A DNA stretch of 64,000 bases, taken from Amorphophallus konjac (lineage: Eukaryota; Streptophyta; Magnoliopsida; Alismatales; Araceae). The notes under the pieces were generated by a model. The model did not search any database. It was not told where the DNA came from and saw only the letters and a program-made list of their open reading frames with translations. Of the stretch, positions 22,936 to 35,996 are shown in pieces (positions within the stretch are counted from its first letter, which is position 1; each line of letters opens with the position of its first letter). Location of the stretch: positions 297,092,642 to 297,156,641 of the forward strand of contig CM040123.1 of NCBI GenBank assembly GCA_022559845.1, written 5' to 3'. A program made the translations under genes and the position numbers.

Positions 22936-24357
22936 TTAAATATGTTGGTGAGACTGGTTTGGAACTTGAAAAGATTGTTTAGGAATTGAGGGATTGACTT
23001 GAGTAGATGGACCTTGTTGTGATTTCCAAAAAAAATTTAGATGATTTCTCCAGCCCGGGTTATAGGTATTGGAATATGGATCATAGGTGGGCTTAGAGAC
23101 ACCCTGAGCAGCAAAGACTTGTTCTTGGATAAATGGGAGAAGTTGGGCCGCCGTGGGGCAATCAATGACAGCATGATTTGGGCTAGAACATAGAGCACAA
23201 AGTTCTTGAAGGTTGGAATCTGAGAAAGATTGATTTTGTTGGATAGAAGGAAAAGAAGGTTCTTGTTTATTCATGGATAATAATTGATTAAGTTTTTGTG
23301 CTACCAAATCTACCTTCTCCATCCTTTGTGCCAACAAGTCCACTTTATTTAATTTTTGAGCAAGCGCATTAATATCCATCCTATTCTCCAACTCTCCTTA
23401 ACTTTTGACTTCATATAGCCCACCCTTCTTAGCAGGTCCAATCATCCTTTCATAGGAGGAAAGTGAAGCATGACTAATAGAATTTTCACTTAACATCTCA
23501 AATAAATCATAAGCTTCATCCTCACTTTTACTCATGAAAGCACCCCCACATGAGGCATCTACCATTTGTCTATAGTTTTCTGTTAATCCCTCATAAAAGG
23601 CTTGAACGATTTGCCATCTAGATAGGCCATGATGGGGACATTTTCTTCATAAATCTTTCAACCTATCCCAAGCCTCATGAATTTGCTCCCCAGAATTTTG
23701 TGTAAATTCAGTGATGACCCTTCTCATGGTATTAGTCCTACCAATGGGGTAGAATTTCTTCAAGAACTCTTTTTACATCTCTCCCCATGTGTCAATTGTT
23801 CTACCCAAGGCTCCCAACCAATATTTAGCTTTGTCCTTAAGGGAGAATGGGAAGAGAGTAAGCTTAAGGGCATCATCTGAGAAGTTTTGAATTTTGACAG
23901 TTGAACATATCTGGAGAAACTCATCGAGATGTTTATATGGATCTTCATTAGTATTGCCATAGAAGGATGGCAACATCTGAATGGTGCTGGATTTAATTTC
24001 ATAATGAACCGCCTGGTTCTGAGGTGCTTGAATATAGAAGGACGGTTGATATTGATTAGGAATGAAGTAGTCCTTCATTTGCTTAGGAACTTGTTGGTTT
24101 TGATTTTGATTCTCCATGAGGTTAGGTTGGGGTTGGGACTTAGAATGCTCTAACCTTTCAACTTCACTAATGGGTCCTATCAAATGAGGGTGGAGGGATC
24201 TCCTACCTTGCATGCAATGCAAAGGGCCCAAAAGGTAATGATGATTTTTTTTCTTCAAAATGCAAAGAATTCCTATTGAATGGGTTATGCAAATGCAAGG
24301 ATTAACTATATGAATGCAAGAATGATGATTTTTTTTTGGAAAACCTTCTAAGGGCAC
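22936..24357 (-). pseudogene. Athila gag
   Basis: Gag forms the virus-like particle. The capsid part has MLPSFYGNTNEDPYKHLDEF and LFPFSLKDKAKYWL; the zinc knuckle near 23190 is CALCSSPNHAVIDC (C-x2-C-x4-H-x4-C). The likely start is the ATG at 24117 (MENQNQNQQ); the open frame extends further upstream to 24357 with sequence that looks noncoding. Stops at 23773-23775 (TAA), 23647-23649 (TGA) and 23398-23400 (TAA) are all in one frame and all fit C-to-T changes. Confidence 0.88.
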
Positions 24358-25159
24358 TCTAACTCCAAGGTGCTTCGTGGTACAACCTGCCCGGCGTCCG
24401 TGAGGGAATCCACGGGTACGGGGACTTATGGAGGTCTTAGAAATGGAATTTCAAGTCTAAAGAGACGAAATACTCAATGGAGTGTCCTTCCAATCCAAGA
24501 GGGGTGTAAAGATCCTAATGCCCTTAAGGAGGGGAAATAGATGAGAAGAGAATTTTTTTTTTCAAAAGATGTTGTAAATAAAGAATGAAAAACAAAAAGA
24601 GCAACTAAATGCACAAATGCATGAAAGTAATGCAACTAAGATGGAGATATGCTAGCATGATGAATTTTTTTTGTTTATGTTTTCTGATTTTTATTTTATT
24701 TTTAGAGAATTTTTAGATTTTTTTTCAATTTTCAAATAGAGATATGAATGAAATAGTCTATAAACTAAAAATACCACACAATATGTAAAACTACTGCAAA
24801 ATAAAATCTAAAAGCATGTTTTTTGTGTTTTCAAGATTTTTGACTTTTTTGAAATTTTTCAAAATTTTTCTGATTTTTTCGGAATTTTTCAGAAATTAGC
24901 AAAACATGAGCTTTACCTACGTTTCTGACCTTTCAGCGACGCTTGATTTTCTCATATTTTTCTGAATTTCTGCTTTCTGTGACAGATCTGGGCTTTAGCG
25001 ACGCTTCCTATGACAGATTTTTTTCCTTAGATTTTCAGGTCCGAATTTCTTTGAATTTTCTGATTTTTTTTTACTTTTTCCTACAAAGTAAAATAGAAAA
25101 ATAAGTAAAACTATATACAAATCAAACACAAGGAATTTCCCAACATAAAAATTAATTTC
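24358..25159 (-). other. Athila 5' leader
   Basis: The untranslated leader between primer site and gag. It is A/T-rich, with two copies of a CAGCGACGCTT-like motif (near 24938 and 24998) that resembles the LTR half-site GCGAC. Confidence 0.7.
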
Positions 25160-25177
25160 TCCCCGGCAACGGTGCTA
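25160..25177 (-). other. Primer-binding site, Asp-tRNA type
   Basis: The minus strand reads TAGCACCGTTGCCGGGGA, five bases inside the LTR. The usual Athila site is TGGCGCCGTTGCCGGGGA; two positions differ, both transitions. Confidence 0.85.
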
Positions 25178-25182
25178 AAAAT

Positions 25183-27134
25183 TGATGCGCACCGACTAGT
25201 GTCGTTAAGAAAGCCGTGTCACAATTTAAAATGTTCACACTCACTCACTTTAAAAGATTGGAAAATCAAATTATATAGTGGTAAGCGGAGTCGATCCCAC
25301 GAGGAGGAAAAATCCTTATTTTATCAAGTTGGAAAAACACCTTATGCTTTGAAAATCGAATTTTGAGTGAGATTAATCTAAGGAAAGACAAATTGCATGA
25401 AAACTCTTTAAAGAACATGAGAGGGTTTAAGAAGAGAAATTAGAGGAGATAGAGAGAAACACAATTTCACAAATGATGAATTTCATTAAGATGATAGTGG
25501 AAAGTCACACTAGAAAAATAAGAATTACAACATGGGAACATCAAAAAGAAAAGATAAGAAAATATAGCCAATGCATGAAGAATAACGCCGCCTCCTTGCC
25601 AAGCCTTGGATGAAGATCGCCTCGCCTTGGATGCCGACGTCGTGAGATGATCAATTGAAGAGAATCCGCCTTGGGATATGAGAGGAAAATAGAGGAAGAA
25701 AGAAATAGATGGAGGAAATTTGAAAACAGTGCAAAAGGGTGTGTGCGTTGGTGTGTGTTGAGAAGAAATAGTGAAAAACCAGATTGAAAATAGAGGGTTA
25801 TTTGGAGGAAGAATAACTTTAAAATCGAAGCGAATTAGGAAAAATGATAAACAGCAAAGTTGTAGAGGATGAGAAGATGAAGAAGATTGATGAAGACTTC
25901 AGAGTTTAAAAACGAGAGGAAGATGGAGAAAGCTAAGGATGAACAGGAGGTGGTCGCGGATGAACAGTGCAGAACTCTAAAAATCTGAACTTTAGAAAAT
26001 TGACTATAGCTTTAAAACGGTGAAGAATTGGAAGATGAGGTAGAAGAAGAAGTTGAAGAACTTTCAAAAACGCACAACTTTTGTGAAGACAGCAGAAAGA
26101 GATGAGGATCAGAAGAGGGAGAAAAATGATGAAGAACAGAAAGTATGAAAATCGGGTGAACAGTAAAAACCGTAGATAGAGCTTTGAAAAACTAATTATA
26201 GCATAAAAACGAGAAAGAATTAGGAGAAGAGGAAGAAGAAGAATTTGTAGAAGACTGGAAAACGAAGAACTTTGATGAAGAACTTAACTGCAAAAGATGA
26301 AAAGAAAGGCTTCGAAATTAAACTCTAAGGCAGATCTCCAAACTGTTCTCTCCGTAACCCTGCGACCATGGCATCCTTTTATAGGGTTTTTGGTCTCTCA
26401 CAATCGTGGACTTCCCAAATCCACTCAAATCCAGGTTTTTAGCAATACAACTTCACCCAATTAGACTTCTTTCCATCCTTGGAGTCCTCCTTTCTTTGAA
26501 TATGGCTTGGATAAGCTTGAAAATTGGAAGGAGACTTCGATCGGGAAACTACAGTTGCCTTTTCTGGTTCAACTTTGAATAGCGACTTATATTGGGGCGT
26601 CTTTTCTTTAAATGATGCGTTAATCTAGGGCGTCCTTTCTTGAAGTAGCGACTGCATCTCGGGCGTCAGTTTCCTTAATTCCTCATTTGCTATTTCCACA
26701 TTTTTCGTAAAATAGGAATTGACGACCTTCACTTTGGGCGTCCTTTCTATGATTAGCGACCTCCTCTCGGGCGCTAATTCTTTCTCTCTTTTTTTTCTTT
26801 TTCCATTTTCTTTTATCAACTGAATTGACGCCCTTGGAGCTGTCGCTTCTTGCTGAAGACGCGCTCTTGCATCTGTCGTTATTTAAATAGCGCCTTGATC
26901 TAGGTCGCTTTTTCCTGAAAATTAAAATATCAATCTATTTAATTCCAAAATAATTGTGCAAATATTTAAATATTTCTCACATGGTCTTTTAAAATCAAAA
27001 AGATGATAAAATGCATGAAGACTCAAATAATGTGTGAGAATGTAATTAATGCTCATGTTGCACAAATATACTCAAATAATGCTCAAAGATGATGGATGTG
27101 ATGTAAATTATGATGTAAAATATAGCACTTATCA
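25183..27134 (-). repeat. Athila 5' LTR
   Basis: Partner of 15424-17374. Ends TGAT and ATCA in plus orientation, followed by the duplicated ACCGT. It contains the TATA box at 26376-26385 and the motif array at 26582-26908. Confidence 0.95.
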
Positions 27135-27467
27135 ACCGTTCAGTTCCAACTCAAACTTCTTAAATCCGCTACTGAAACTTCATCTCCACTGCATCTCTAT
27201 GTTCCTGCACCTCTCCTACCCTGCCTGTCTATTCAATTTTTTGATGGTGTCAAAGGGGGAGAAAATGTGGAGTCATTGATAGTGTTTAATAATGTTTGCT
27301 GCTTAACTTGTGGAATCATGTTTGTTGCTTAAGCTTTGAAAGAAATGCCTTGAATAAAATTATGAATTAAATTGTGCCTCGATTGCTCAAATGCCTTTTA
27401 TCATGTTTACTTGCCAAACTTGAATGTTGATTTTAATGTAAGCAATGACTCATAGTTGCCATCATCA
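27135..27467 (+). mobile_element. 3' internal part of plus-strand SIRE-like element, segment 2
   Basis: Continuation of 13980-15423 after the Athila insertion. It has a purine tract AAAGGGGGAGAAAA at 27253 and runs up to the polypurine tract of the LTR. No coding frame. Confidence 0.65.
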
Positions 27468-27480
27468 AAAAGGGGGAGAA
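27468..27480 (+). other. Polypurine tract, plus-strand SIRE-like element
   Basis: AAAAAGGGGGAGAA directly before TGTTGTGTCTCTGG, a typical copia PPT/LTR junction. Confidence 0.85.
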
Positions 27481-28110
27481 TGTTGTGTCTCTGGTTTTGA
27501 TGATGTCTAACTATGACTCATTGATTTATTGAATCATAAATGTGAAGAAATATTGGACATTATTTGAAAAATCAAATTCAGATTTAAGGGATTTAAGGCC
27601 CAATAAAGGCCCAAATATGTTCAATTTCATTACATTTTGCAGGCCTTGAAGATTGGATGAGAGCCAAAGAAAAGTAAGCTAAGCCGAATGCACTAGCTGT
27701 CAACTAGCATTATGGTTAGGTCGATAGACAAAGGGAAAGTCAGTCAACTGAGTTTGACTTCAGTCGACAAATATGAAGATTCAATAGACTGACTTTTTAT
27801 TGAGTCGACAGACTTTAGCAACAGCAACTACAGTGCAAGCAAACAACAACAGCAGCAAGGCCTTCAGTGTGTTGACCCACATTCAAGGTGAGTCGACCTG
27901 CATGATGAACATAGAAGCAAACAACAACTGTATCTTGGGCATGTGTGGAACATGCTTGATTCTATTATTTTGATGATGTCTGACTATGACTCATTGATGA
28001 GTCTTATATGCATTTGATGATGTCAATGTGTATGAAGCTTAGGTCAAAGTCACCACCGGCATATGCATGACCTCCTGAAGATGAGCAGAATGAAGATATC
28101 ATGCAACAAT
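27481..28110 (+). mobile_element. SIRE-like copia LTR, 5' segment
   Basis: First 630 bases of an LTR of about 3.2 kb. It continues at 39776 after the nested minus-strand element. It carries scattered GTCGAC/GTCAAC half-sites at 27690-27895, for example near 27765 and 27860. Confidence 0.8.
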
Positions 28111-30158
28111 TGAAGTCCCATGATCAATGACACCCAAGAGGGGGGTGAATTGGGTGTTAACAAATTTTAAGGAAACTTTTGGCCTTTTTAAAATATGTGA
28201 TAGAATGCTAGTTAAGAGATTCAAAACTATTTGAACACAAATTGGATTTATCAAACTTTGTATGATGAGATATAGAATATGCAAGATATACGTAGATAAA
28301 TCCATAACAATAATTAACAAATACACTCACTTAGAATGGAGGTAGAAGAAAAGGATCAAACCACACAAATCAAACCATAGTGCACATCAGTTTTTAAGGT
28401 GGTTCGGATGCAACGACGGCAATCCTACGTCCACCCCTCACCAAACCCGGTGAGGCTTCACTCGGGGATAAATCCCCAAACGGAGACGACGCTCCAACCA
28501 CACACGCAGGATGACGCCTACCCACACACACGGGGACACGCCCCAAAACACACACAGACACGGAGATGAAGTCTCCAACACGATCCAACAAGCGGATCAA
28601 CAAGACACACACAAGTTGTGACAAGTGCAGCACTCTACACACACAAACACTAAGATCTGGATAAATCCACACACACACGCAGATCTAAGAAGACCTACGC
28701 ACACACGAATCAAGTACGACACACACACACACGACCACGGATCCAACAATGATCCACACACACACGAGTTTGCAGTTTATAAGAAACACAAATATGAAAC
28801 TATAAAGCACAAAACATAAACATGAATAAACCATAGTTTTGAAAGCTCCTGATTTAGGCTCCCCCTGAGTGTGTGCTCTGGATATTCGTGTTGATTCCTT
28901 CTTTACTTGAAGAGCTTGAGACTCAGCTTGAATGGCCTTGTATTTGATGTAGATCTTCTTGCACGGAGTACTGTTCACGGCTACAGTACCCTTCCTTCTT
29001 CCTTGGACAAATCCATGTATCTTCTTGATGCTTATGAGCTTGTTCTCTTCCTTTGAGACTGCTGACTTCAAATGGAGCTAGAGTACCTTCAGATGATGCT
29101 TGAATGGCTCCTTCTTCCTTGTAGCATCCTTCTTCTTCTTCCCTTGGATCACCTTGAGTTGATGAAGAGATGTATGGATGTAGCTTTGAACCTTGATTGC
29201 TTCTACACCTTCTTGGAGGTAGATGGCTTCAGAGATACCTTGAATGGGTTGGAGATAGATGAAGAGCTTGCTACACGAGGTACTGTTCACGGAGCTATAG
29301 TACCTCTTCTTCCTCCTTGGACAGCCTCCCCTTTGGATCTCTTTGATCATTAGGGTTATGACTCTAATAGAATGTTTTATAGCCCTTGGAAGGTCTATGG
29401 ACAAGCCCTAGACTAGATCCATAAATTCTGGAGGGTTTGGTGGCTTTGGGATTAAACAATAGCAAGCGGAGATGCTTCTTTCGAGATGGAGAAAAGTCAA
29501 TATTTTTGGCTTATCGGGGCTGGCGGTCGACCAGCAGAGGCTGGCGGTCGATCGCTACTTAGAGAATTACTTGCCATTGGTTTCTGGGAATTCCGGTCGA
29601 CCGCTACTGGGCTGGCGGTCGACCGCCACTGTGAATCCCTGTAGGCGGTGAGCTGCTGGCAGGGGTGGTCGACCGCCCCTGAGCTGGCGGTCGACCGCCA
29701 GCTGGGCAGACCCCAGGTTTTCTCGGGTCGGTCCATTAACCTCTTCAGCTCCGTCGCTTAAGTCCTTTAGCAGCCCGTTCATGTCTGTTTTGGATTGTAG
29801 AGGAGCAGGGTGCTTATCCACACGTTTGGTTCACCAGGTGACTGCCATGTGTTTGATCCTGCAAGCAAGATAGTCAAGGTCAATACCATGCTTGTTCCCA
29901 TTGAAGAGGTTATGAAATCTCTTGCCTCTTGTAAAACCAACATATGCAAACCAAGGATTAAGACCATGTAACCGTTCCCATTTGCCATCTCAACCATACA
30001 TAAATAACAAGAGCATGAGCAATCAACCACAAGTTTAGTTATCATCACTTAATCACACATTAAGTTTAGTTATCATCAAAATCATAACTTAACAATCACA
30101 ACAATCATCAAAACCATAACTCAACAATCTCAACAATCATCAAAATCATAACTCAACA
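28111..30158 (-). repeat. 3' LTR of pol-less copia element
   Basis: On the minus strand it starts TGTTGAGTTATG and ends GGGACTTCA. The minus-strand TATA box TATAAAA lies at 29375-29381. A block with ACCGGGTTTGGTGAGGGGTGG (minus) near 28445 is shared by all SIRE-like LTRs here. A CA/GT-rich tract spans about 28500-28770. Confidence 0.95.
29526..29695. repeat. Three GTCGAC pairs in U3
   Basis: Half-sites start at 29526/29547, 29596/29618 and 29668/29690, giving spacings of 21, 22 and 22 bp. Each is embedded in GGCGGTCGACCGCC-like palindromes. They lie 145-320 bases upstream of the TATA box. The other LTR repeats them at 39143/39164, 39213/39235 and 39285/39307 with some GTCGAC changed to ATCGAC. 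Confidence 0.9.
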
Positions 30159-30172
30159 ATCTCCCCCTTTTT
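30159..30172 (-). other. Polypurine tract of pol-less copia element
   Basis: The minus strand reads AAAGGGGGAGAT next to the LTR start TGTTGAG. Confidence 0.85.
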
Positions 30173-31811
30173 GATGATGACAAACTTATTGATGATGACA
30201 AACTTAATGATAAACTTATTAATGATGATACAACAGAGTGGATACAACAGAATGGCACATATATTTGTCTCCCCCTATCACACACAATCATCAATTTTTC
30301 TCCCCCTTTGACATAATCAAAAGGCGGGATGATGTAACTCTTTCTCCCACAATAGTAGTATCAAGCGAGCTGGAAGGAGCCAAATAAGGAAGAACAAGAT
30401 TAACTCCCTTTGAAACATTAATAGCCCATCATATCAAATCAGAAGAAGCAAGGGCAAATCTCAGATGAGCAAAGCAATATGATGCTAATCAGAAGAAACC
30501 AATTGGTGATTATTCTCACAAATCAATATGATACCATCCAAGGTAAATATAGTCAAGCATGTATTGATACTAAAGTCCCGCGATCAATGACACCCAAGAG
30601 GGGGGTGAATTGGGTGATTACTAATTTTACGAAAACTTTTGGCCTTTTATAAAATATGTGATACAAAGCTAGTTAGGAGATTCAAAGCTATTTGAACACA
30701 AATTAGATTTAACAAACTTTATATGATAAGATATAGATTAAGCAAGATAGACGAAGATAAATCCAGAACAACAATTAAAACTAACATTTATGTAGAATGG
30801 AGGTAGAGGAAATGGAGCAAACCACACAATACAAGCACAATGCACAGCGGTTTTTAAGGTGGTTCGGATGCACGACGGCAATCCTACGTCCACCCCTCAC
30901 CAAACCCGGTGAGGCTTCACTCGGGGATAAATCTCCAAACGGAGACGATGCTCCAACCACACACGTAGGATGACACCTGCACACACACACGGGGATGCGC
31001 CCCAATACAGACACACACGGAGACAATGTCTCCAACACGATCCGACAACCGGATCACAACATACGCTGCGACAAAAGCAGCACTCCACACACAAATACTA
31101 TGATCTGAATAAAATCACACAACACACATAGATCTAAGAAGACCTACGCATACAAGAATCAAAAACAACACACACACACGACCACGGATCCAACACGATC
31201 CACACACACACACAGATTCTTCAGTTTATGATGAACACAAATACAATACCCAAAACATAAATATGATGAGGCTTAGTTTAGAAAACTCCTGTTTTGGGTT
31301 CCCCTTAAATGCATGTTACGGATCTTGAACATATCTTCAATCTTCACTTGAACACCTCCTCTTGATATCCACTTGAATCCCCTTGGATGGCTTACTTGCT
31401 TGCTTGCTTGCTTGCTTCTTCTTCTTTCTTCCTTGAGCAATCTTCCTTTGAATCCTTGCTTCCTTACTTGCTTCATTTCCTTGGAGGATGTTGGCTTCAG
31501 ATCTACCTTCAATAGGTTGAGGATGGATGAAGAACACTTGCTGCACGGAGTACTGTTCACGGCTACAATACTTCTCCTCTTCCTCCACATGGATAGCCTC
31601 TCCTTTGATCTCCCTTGAAGCCCTCTTGGTTGATTAGGGTTTGTAGCACCAAATGAGAGTTTTATAACTCTTGAATGGCCCCTTGGACAAGCCCCAGACC
31701 AGATCCACGAAATCTGGTGTAATTGGGGGCAAAAGGATTAAAGAAATGGGTGGAAAGACCACCCTTCGAACTTGAACCAAAAGTCAACAAAAGTAGGCCT
31801 CGGGGCTGGCG

Positions 31812-31981
31812 GTCGACCGGAGGGCATGGGGCGATCGATCGGAATTTTACAGGTTTCAAAGTTTTGGTTGCTGGGAAAACCGGTCGACCGGATGCCTAGG
31901 GGCGGTCGACCGCTACCTGCAGAATCTGGAATTTTTAGGCTCTGGCAATTCTGGTCGACTGACCAAGGCGTGTAGGTCGAC
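31812..31981. repeat. Three GTCGAC pairs in solo-LTR U3
   Basis: Half-sites at 31812/31834 (second is ATCGAT), 31883/31905 and 31954/31976. All three spacings are exactly 22 bp although the 16 bases between sites differ from those in the other LTRs. Confidence 0.9.
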
Positions 31982-32129
31982 CGGAAAGACCTATACCTGC
32001 AAAATGGAAGTGTTAGACCAATGAAACATGTCCAAATGTCAAGAGCTTCATGTTCATATCAAAATCATACTTTCTGAAATTGAATTCAACTTAGAATATG
32101 CTTTGAGCATTTCTAAATTTTGTTCCGGG

Positions 32130-32225
32130 AGCTCTGCCCCCAGAAACCCCCGTAAGGGGCGCTGCCCCCTTGACCCCCGCGACCTGACCGCGCAGGTCGA
32201 TCCCCGGGCGAGGGTGCACAATGGC
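32130..32225. repeat. GC-rich C-run block in solo LTR
   Basis: A sharply GC-rich stretch with repeated CTGCCCCC and CCCCCGTAAGGGG. It is absent from the other two LTRs of the family in this window. Similar blocks are familiar from plant repeats, but I cannot say which. Confidence 0.6.
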
Positions 32226-32666
32226 TAGAAGGATTTCATGTGTAAGGTGAAAGAATGAGGTGTATTAATGACAGATGTATGAAATATCCATGGTGAGATT
32301 GAAGCTTTAACAAGGTGAGTATCTTACCAAAGTCTCTTGATAGTAAATGATATATATCACTTGTTTTGAATTGCAGAGGAGCAGGGTGCTTATTCACACG
32401 TTTGGTTTACCAGGTGACTACCATGAGTTTGATCCTGCAAGTAAAATAGTCAGGGTTAATACCATGCTTATTCATATTAAAGAGGTTATGAAATCTCTTG
32501 CCTCTTGCAAACCAAACATAAACAACAAGATGAATGAACACAAACATCAAGAACATGTGTAATCAACCACAGGTTTAGTTATCATCATTAAAGTACACAT
32601 TAAGTTTAGTTATCATCAAAACCATAACTTAACAAACACAACAGTCATCAAAACCATAACTCAACA

Positions 32667-35600
32667 TATACCAATTGAAGGTGGTGATTGGCCTCAAGGA
32701 TATGAACCAGTGGAGGAAGATGTACACATGATGAGGTGTTCAGCAGAAAAGCATTCAAAATCTAGATCCCATGGCAGATTTTCACAACAAACAGGAGCAG
32801 GAGGACATATCAAAAATATTTTCTTTGATTTCCAAATTTCCAAATTTTTATATTTTGGTTTGAAATGCATGAAATGCAACATATGCAAGTGATGACATGT
32901 GGGATGATTAAGAGCTATGAAACCAATACGTATATATACATGCAACACAGCTCCCCCGTACTTATATAAGAAGGGAATGGGTATAAGAAAAATGCAAGAG
33001 AGTCATGACAACCGGAATGCACATGTGTAGCACATGGGAAATTATGCAATCATATAGGAGATTTATGCAATTGCTAAAGCATTCAATCAATTTTCTGAAT
33101 TTATAATGAATCAAATTACCAGATGTGTAAGTGAGTAACATGAAAAATAATAGTTACAATATGGATATTCAGATTAACACAAGGAGATATTTTATAGACT
33201 GCACTTCAATTTGAGAACAGCATATTGGAGGCTACGCTCTACCACAAAGAGTTTTCACCATCATTTTTCAACTCAACCATTCTCACAGATAGTCAAAATT
33301 TTTCAAGAGTGGTCAGGTTCAAATAATTCCTTTTTACGCGAGTAGACGCATGGAGCTCATGCTAGAATCCCCGATTACTCAGAATACAGAACCATTTCAC
33401 CTCATTATGAACAGAGATACTAGTCAACACTTTTCAGATATGAACCACATCACGTCTCAGGTGACATGTGCCCAGTTTACTCAGTGAGACCGAGCATTGC
33501 TTTATCTTTCATTTTCATTTCAGATTTTTCAACAAAGATTGATAGGCAACTTTTTCCTCAACTGTCTCTTCAACATACATGTAGCAAGTTTAACATCTCG
33601 AGAGTGTTAAAAAGAAATTCATATATCCTTATCTTTAACACTCATTTTCACATTTTGTGCATGAAGTGTGCGAATTTGATTCAGCATGTATACCGAAAAT
33701 ATCATGAACTCATAACAGGGCAGCTCCCCCTAAATAGATGCACTTATGAAATAAGAACTCCCCCAGAGTGTACGACATGAAACACTCTAATAATGACTCA
33801 AATGCAGCATTATTTATCAAGAAGACATAAGGCCATAGAAATGACAAGGATGGGGGTGGATAACATATAATTAGCAAGCAAGCATGCAGAGGGAATGTAT
33901 GCAACATGCAATGCAAATATGCAGCTGATACCAAACAAATGGATACCAATTGAATGCAGCTAATGCACGAGTACTGATGCAATGCAACCTTTGATCATAT
34001 AGTAGTGGAATGGAAATGCAATATGCCAAGACAAAATACAATGTAGTGCAAAGCTTCTGATATCAAATGAATGAGCTAACTGTAGTTACTGCATTAATTC
34101 TAATACAATGCAAAATTAACATGGGTGCATAGTGTGAGTTTTTAGTTTTTCATTTGAGTGAACTAAATGCACCTAATGCATTGGATTCTGATGCATGCAA
34201 CCTATAATTGTATGAGAATGGAAGACATGATGCAAAAGCAAGATGAGAGCTTTAATTTTCAAGCTAGTGTGGCAAAATTCCATTGAAATCATCCACATTC
34301 TATTCATGAATCATCAAATATTTTTCATGACATGACCTTTATGAATAAGGGTGCATAAATGATTAAAATTAAGCAATGCAACCCAATTTTTAAAATTATT
34401 CAAAATCAGATTTTTAAAGGTCATTCACAAGTGTTGAGATGAGAATTCATCTAAAAGTCAAATGTATGAATCATTTAATCACAAACATATTTTTAAGTTA
34501 CATAGCTCAGCTCAAGGATTCATTCACAAATCAACCAATCACAATTTTCAAGATCTGGTACGAGGCAGAGATTTTAGTCCGAAGACCTAGCTCAATGCAT
34601 TGGGAATGCTTCCAAGTGGATATGATCCACTCTTCCACAGAAGCCATTTGATATACCAGATATGCAATTCAATTCATGTGTGATCATGCAATTCAAATTG
34701 AGGCTATTCAATATGCAACCACTTCATACACATCTTTCAAGATTTTCAATTTTATTCAATCAATTAGGCACCTTCATCACAACATGTCAGTAAATGATAA
34801 TTCAAATTTTTAGAATCAATACATGTCACTTGAGAGTGTCACCAAGTGACAAAGATGGTAATTGCATGAATTGACACGGTTGAATTACCTTAGTTCAGGA
34901 GACAAGGTTGGAAGCCTTCAATCACTAAAATCACCAACCTCACGAGGGTTGATATTTCAACTTTTGCTTTCTTACCTTTGCCTTGAGAATCTGTTTTCTT
35001 CCAAGCCTTTCACCTGATTTGCCATGGGTACTTACTTCAACACGTACAAGACTTTCACCACCTTGTACTTGAGTCGATCCTGAAAGTTATTCTACACAAA
35101 GTAGCCCATCTTCTTGCAGCAACTTAAGAGGATTCTCATCATTTTCATCCTTACAAGGTACTCTTCCAGTTGATTCAAGCTTAGCCCATCATCATTTAGA
35201 TTTTAGGAGTATAATCTGCATCCAAAGACAGAAAGGTTTGATTTATCAATTTCGATTCAAATTTATTAATAATGACATGACAAATAATTTTAACAACCAA
35301 CACCCCTAGACAGCTTTAGATGCAATGCATGACTCATGTGTGAACCTAAATGTTAAGCCCATATGACGAATGTGATTGCTCCCCCTTAGTGTGTGCATGA
35401 ATGCAAGATGTTCAGTAACAATCCAATGTCATATGCAGCCTTTTAAGTAAATGACTCATAATATCAGGCGGAGAACTTAGATCCAAAGATCACCTCACGC
35501 GTAGTGATAATTTCCAGACAGGCTTAACCTGCCCTTCCACATGTCACCATTTGATATACTATATAATCATGGATGACGAAGGCAGGAGGATTGCAATGTA

Positions 35601-35996
35601 TTATGGCATGAATACACAATGTTCAACCTTTGCATGACAGAGTATGAAAGTGTATGCCAACTCAATATATGTAGTGAAAATATGATCTGAAGAAATTTTA
35701 AGCTCTCCTACAACAAGATGCTATATGACAAGTGATATACACATAGATATGCAAACAACTATGGATGGAGTGCATGTACAAACATGTGCATTATCACAAG
35801 ACTATTCAGCACAATATGAATCAAACCATGACACAATTACTGAAGAGAGTGGGAGGGATATCACCTGAGTTTCCAAATTTCAATTTTTGATTTTTCTTAC
35901 AACCTCACTTATGCCACTTGACCCGTGTGCCTTACCTTCTTGATGAAAATAAATTTCATGCTTTACATTCCCAAGGCACACCTGCAAAAAGATTTC
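32667..35996 (-). other. Long noncoding 3' internal region of pol-less copia element
   Basis: No frame of interest. It contains several minus-strand GGGGGAG purine tracts (about 32951, 33724, 33762, 35389; two more at 30269 and 30300). It shares blocks with 13980-15423, which shows that this part is conserved between related elements despite lacking genes. Confidence 0.7.

Larger units (their letters stand above)
15424..27134 (-). mobile_element. Complete Athila-type Ty3/gypsy retrotransposon
   Basis: An 11.7-kb minus-strand element. Its LTRs (1951 and 1952 bp) are visibly almost identical. The flanking 5-bp duplication is ACCAT on the left and ACCGT on the right (one mismatch). The Asp-tRNA-type primer site and gag-PR-RT-RNaseH-integrase order fit Athila. 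Coding frames are intact in length but carry eight nonsense codons and two frameshifts, so it is not autonomous now. The high LTR similarity suggests a fairly recent insertion. No envelope-like frame was seen between integrase and the 3' LTR. Confidence 0.92.
30571..32666 (-). mobile_element. Solo LTR of the same copia family
   Basis: A 2096-bp LTR with the same ends (AAGTCCC... and ...CATAACTCAACA in plus orientation). It has no internal region on either side. Flanks GATAC and TATAC share four of five bases, consistent with a target duplication. TATA at 31660-31666 (minus). It is clearly diverged from the two LTRs around it, so it is not a recent copy. Confidence 0.85.

Noticed and set aside
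28500..28770. CA-rich tract as telomeric or satellite DNA
   Set aside because: It is a degenerate CA-rich stretch that recurs at the same place in all three LTRs of the family; no telomere repeat.
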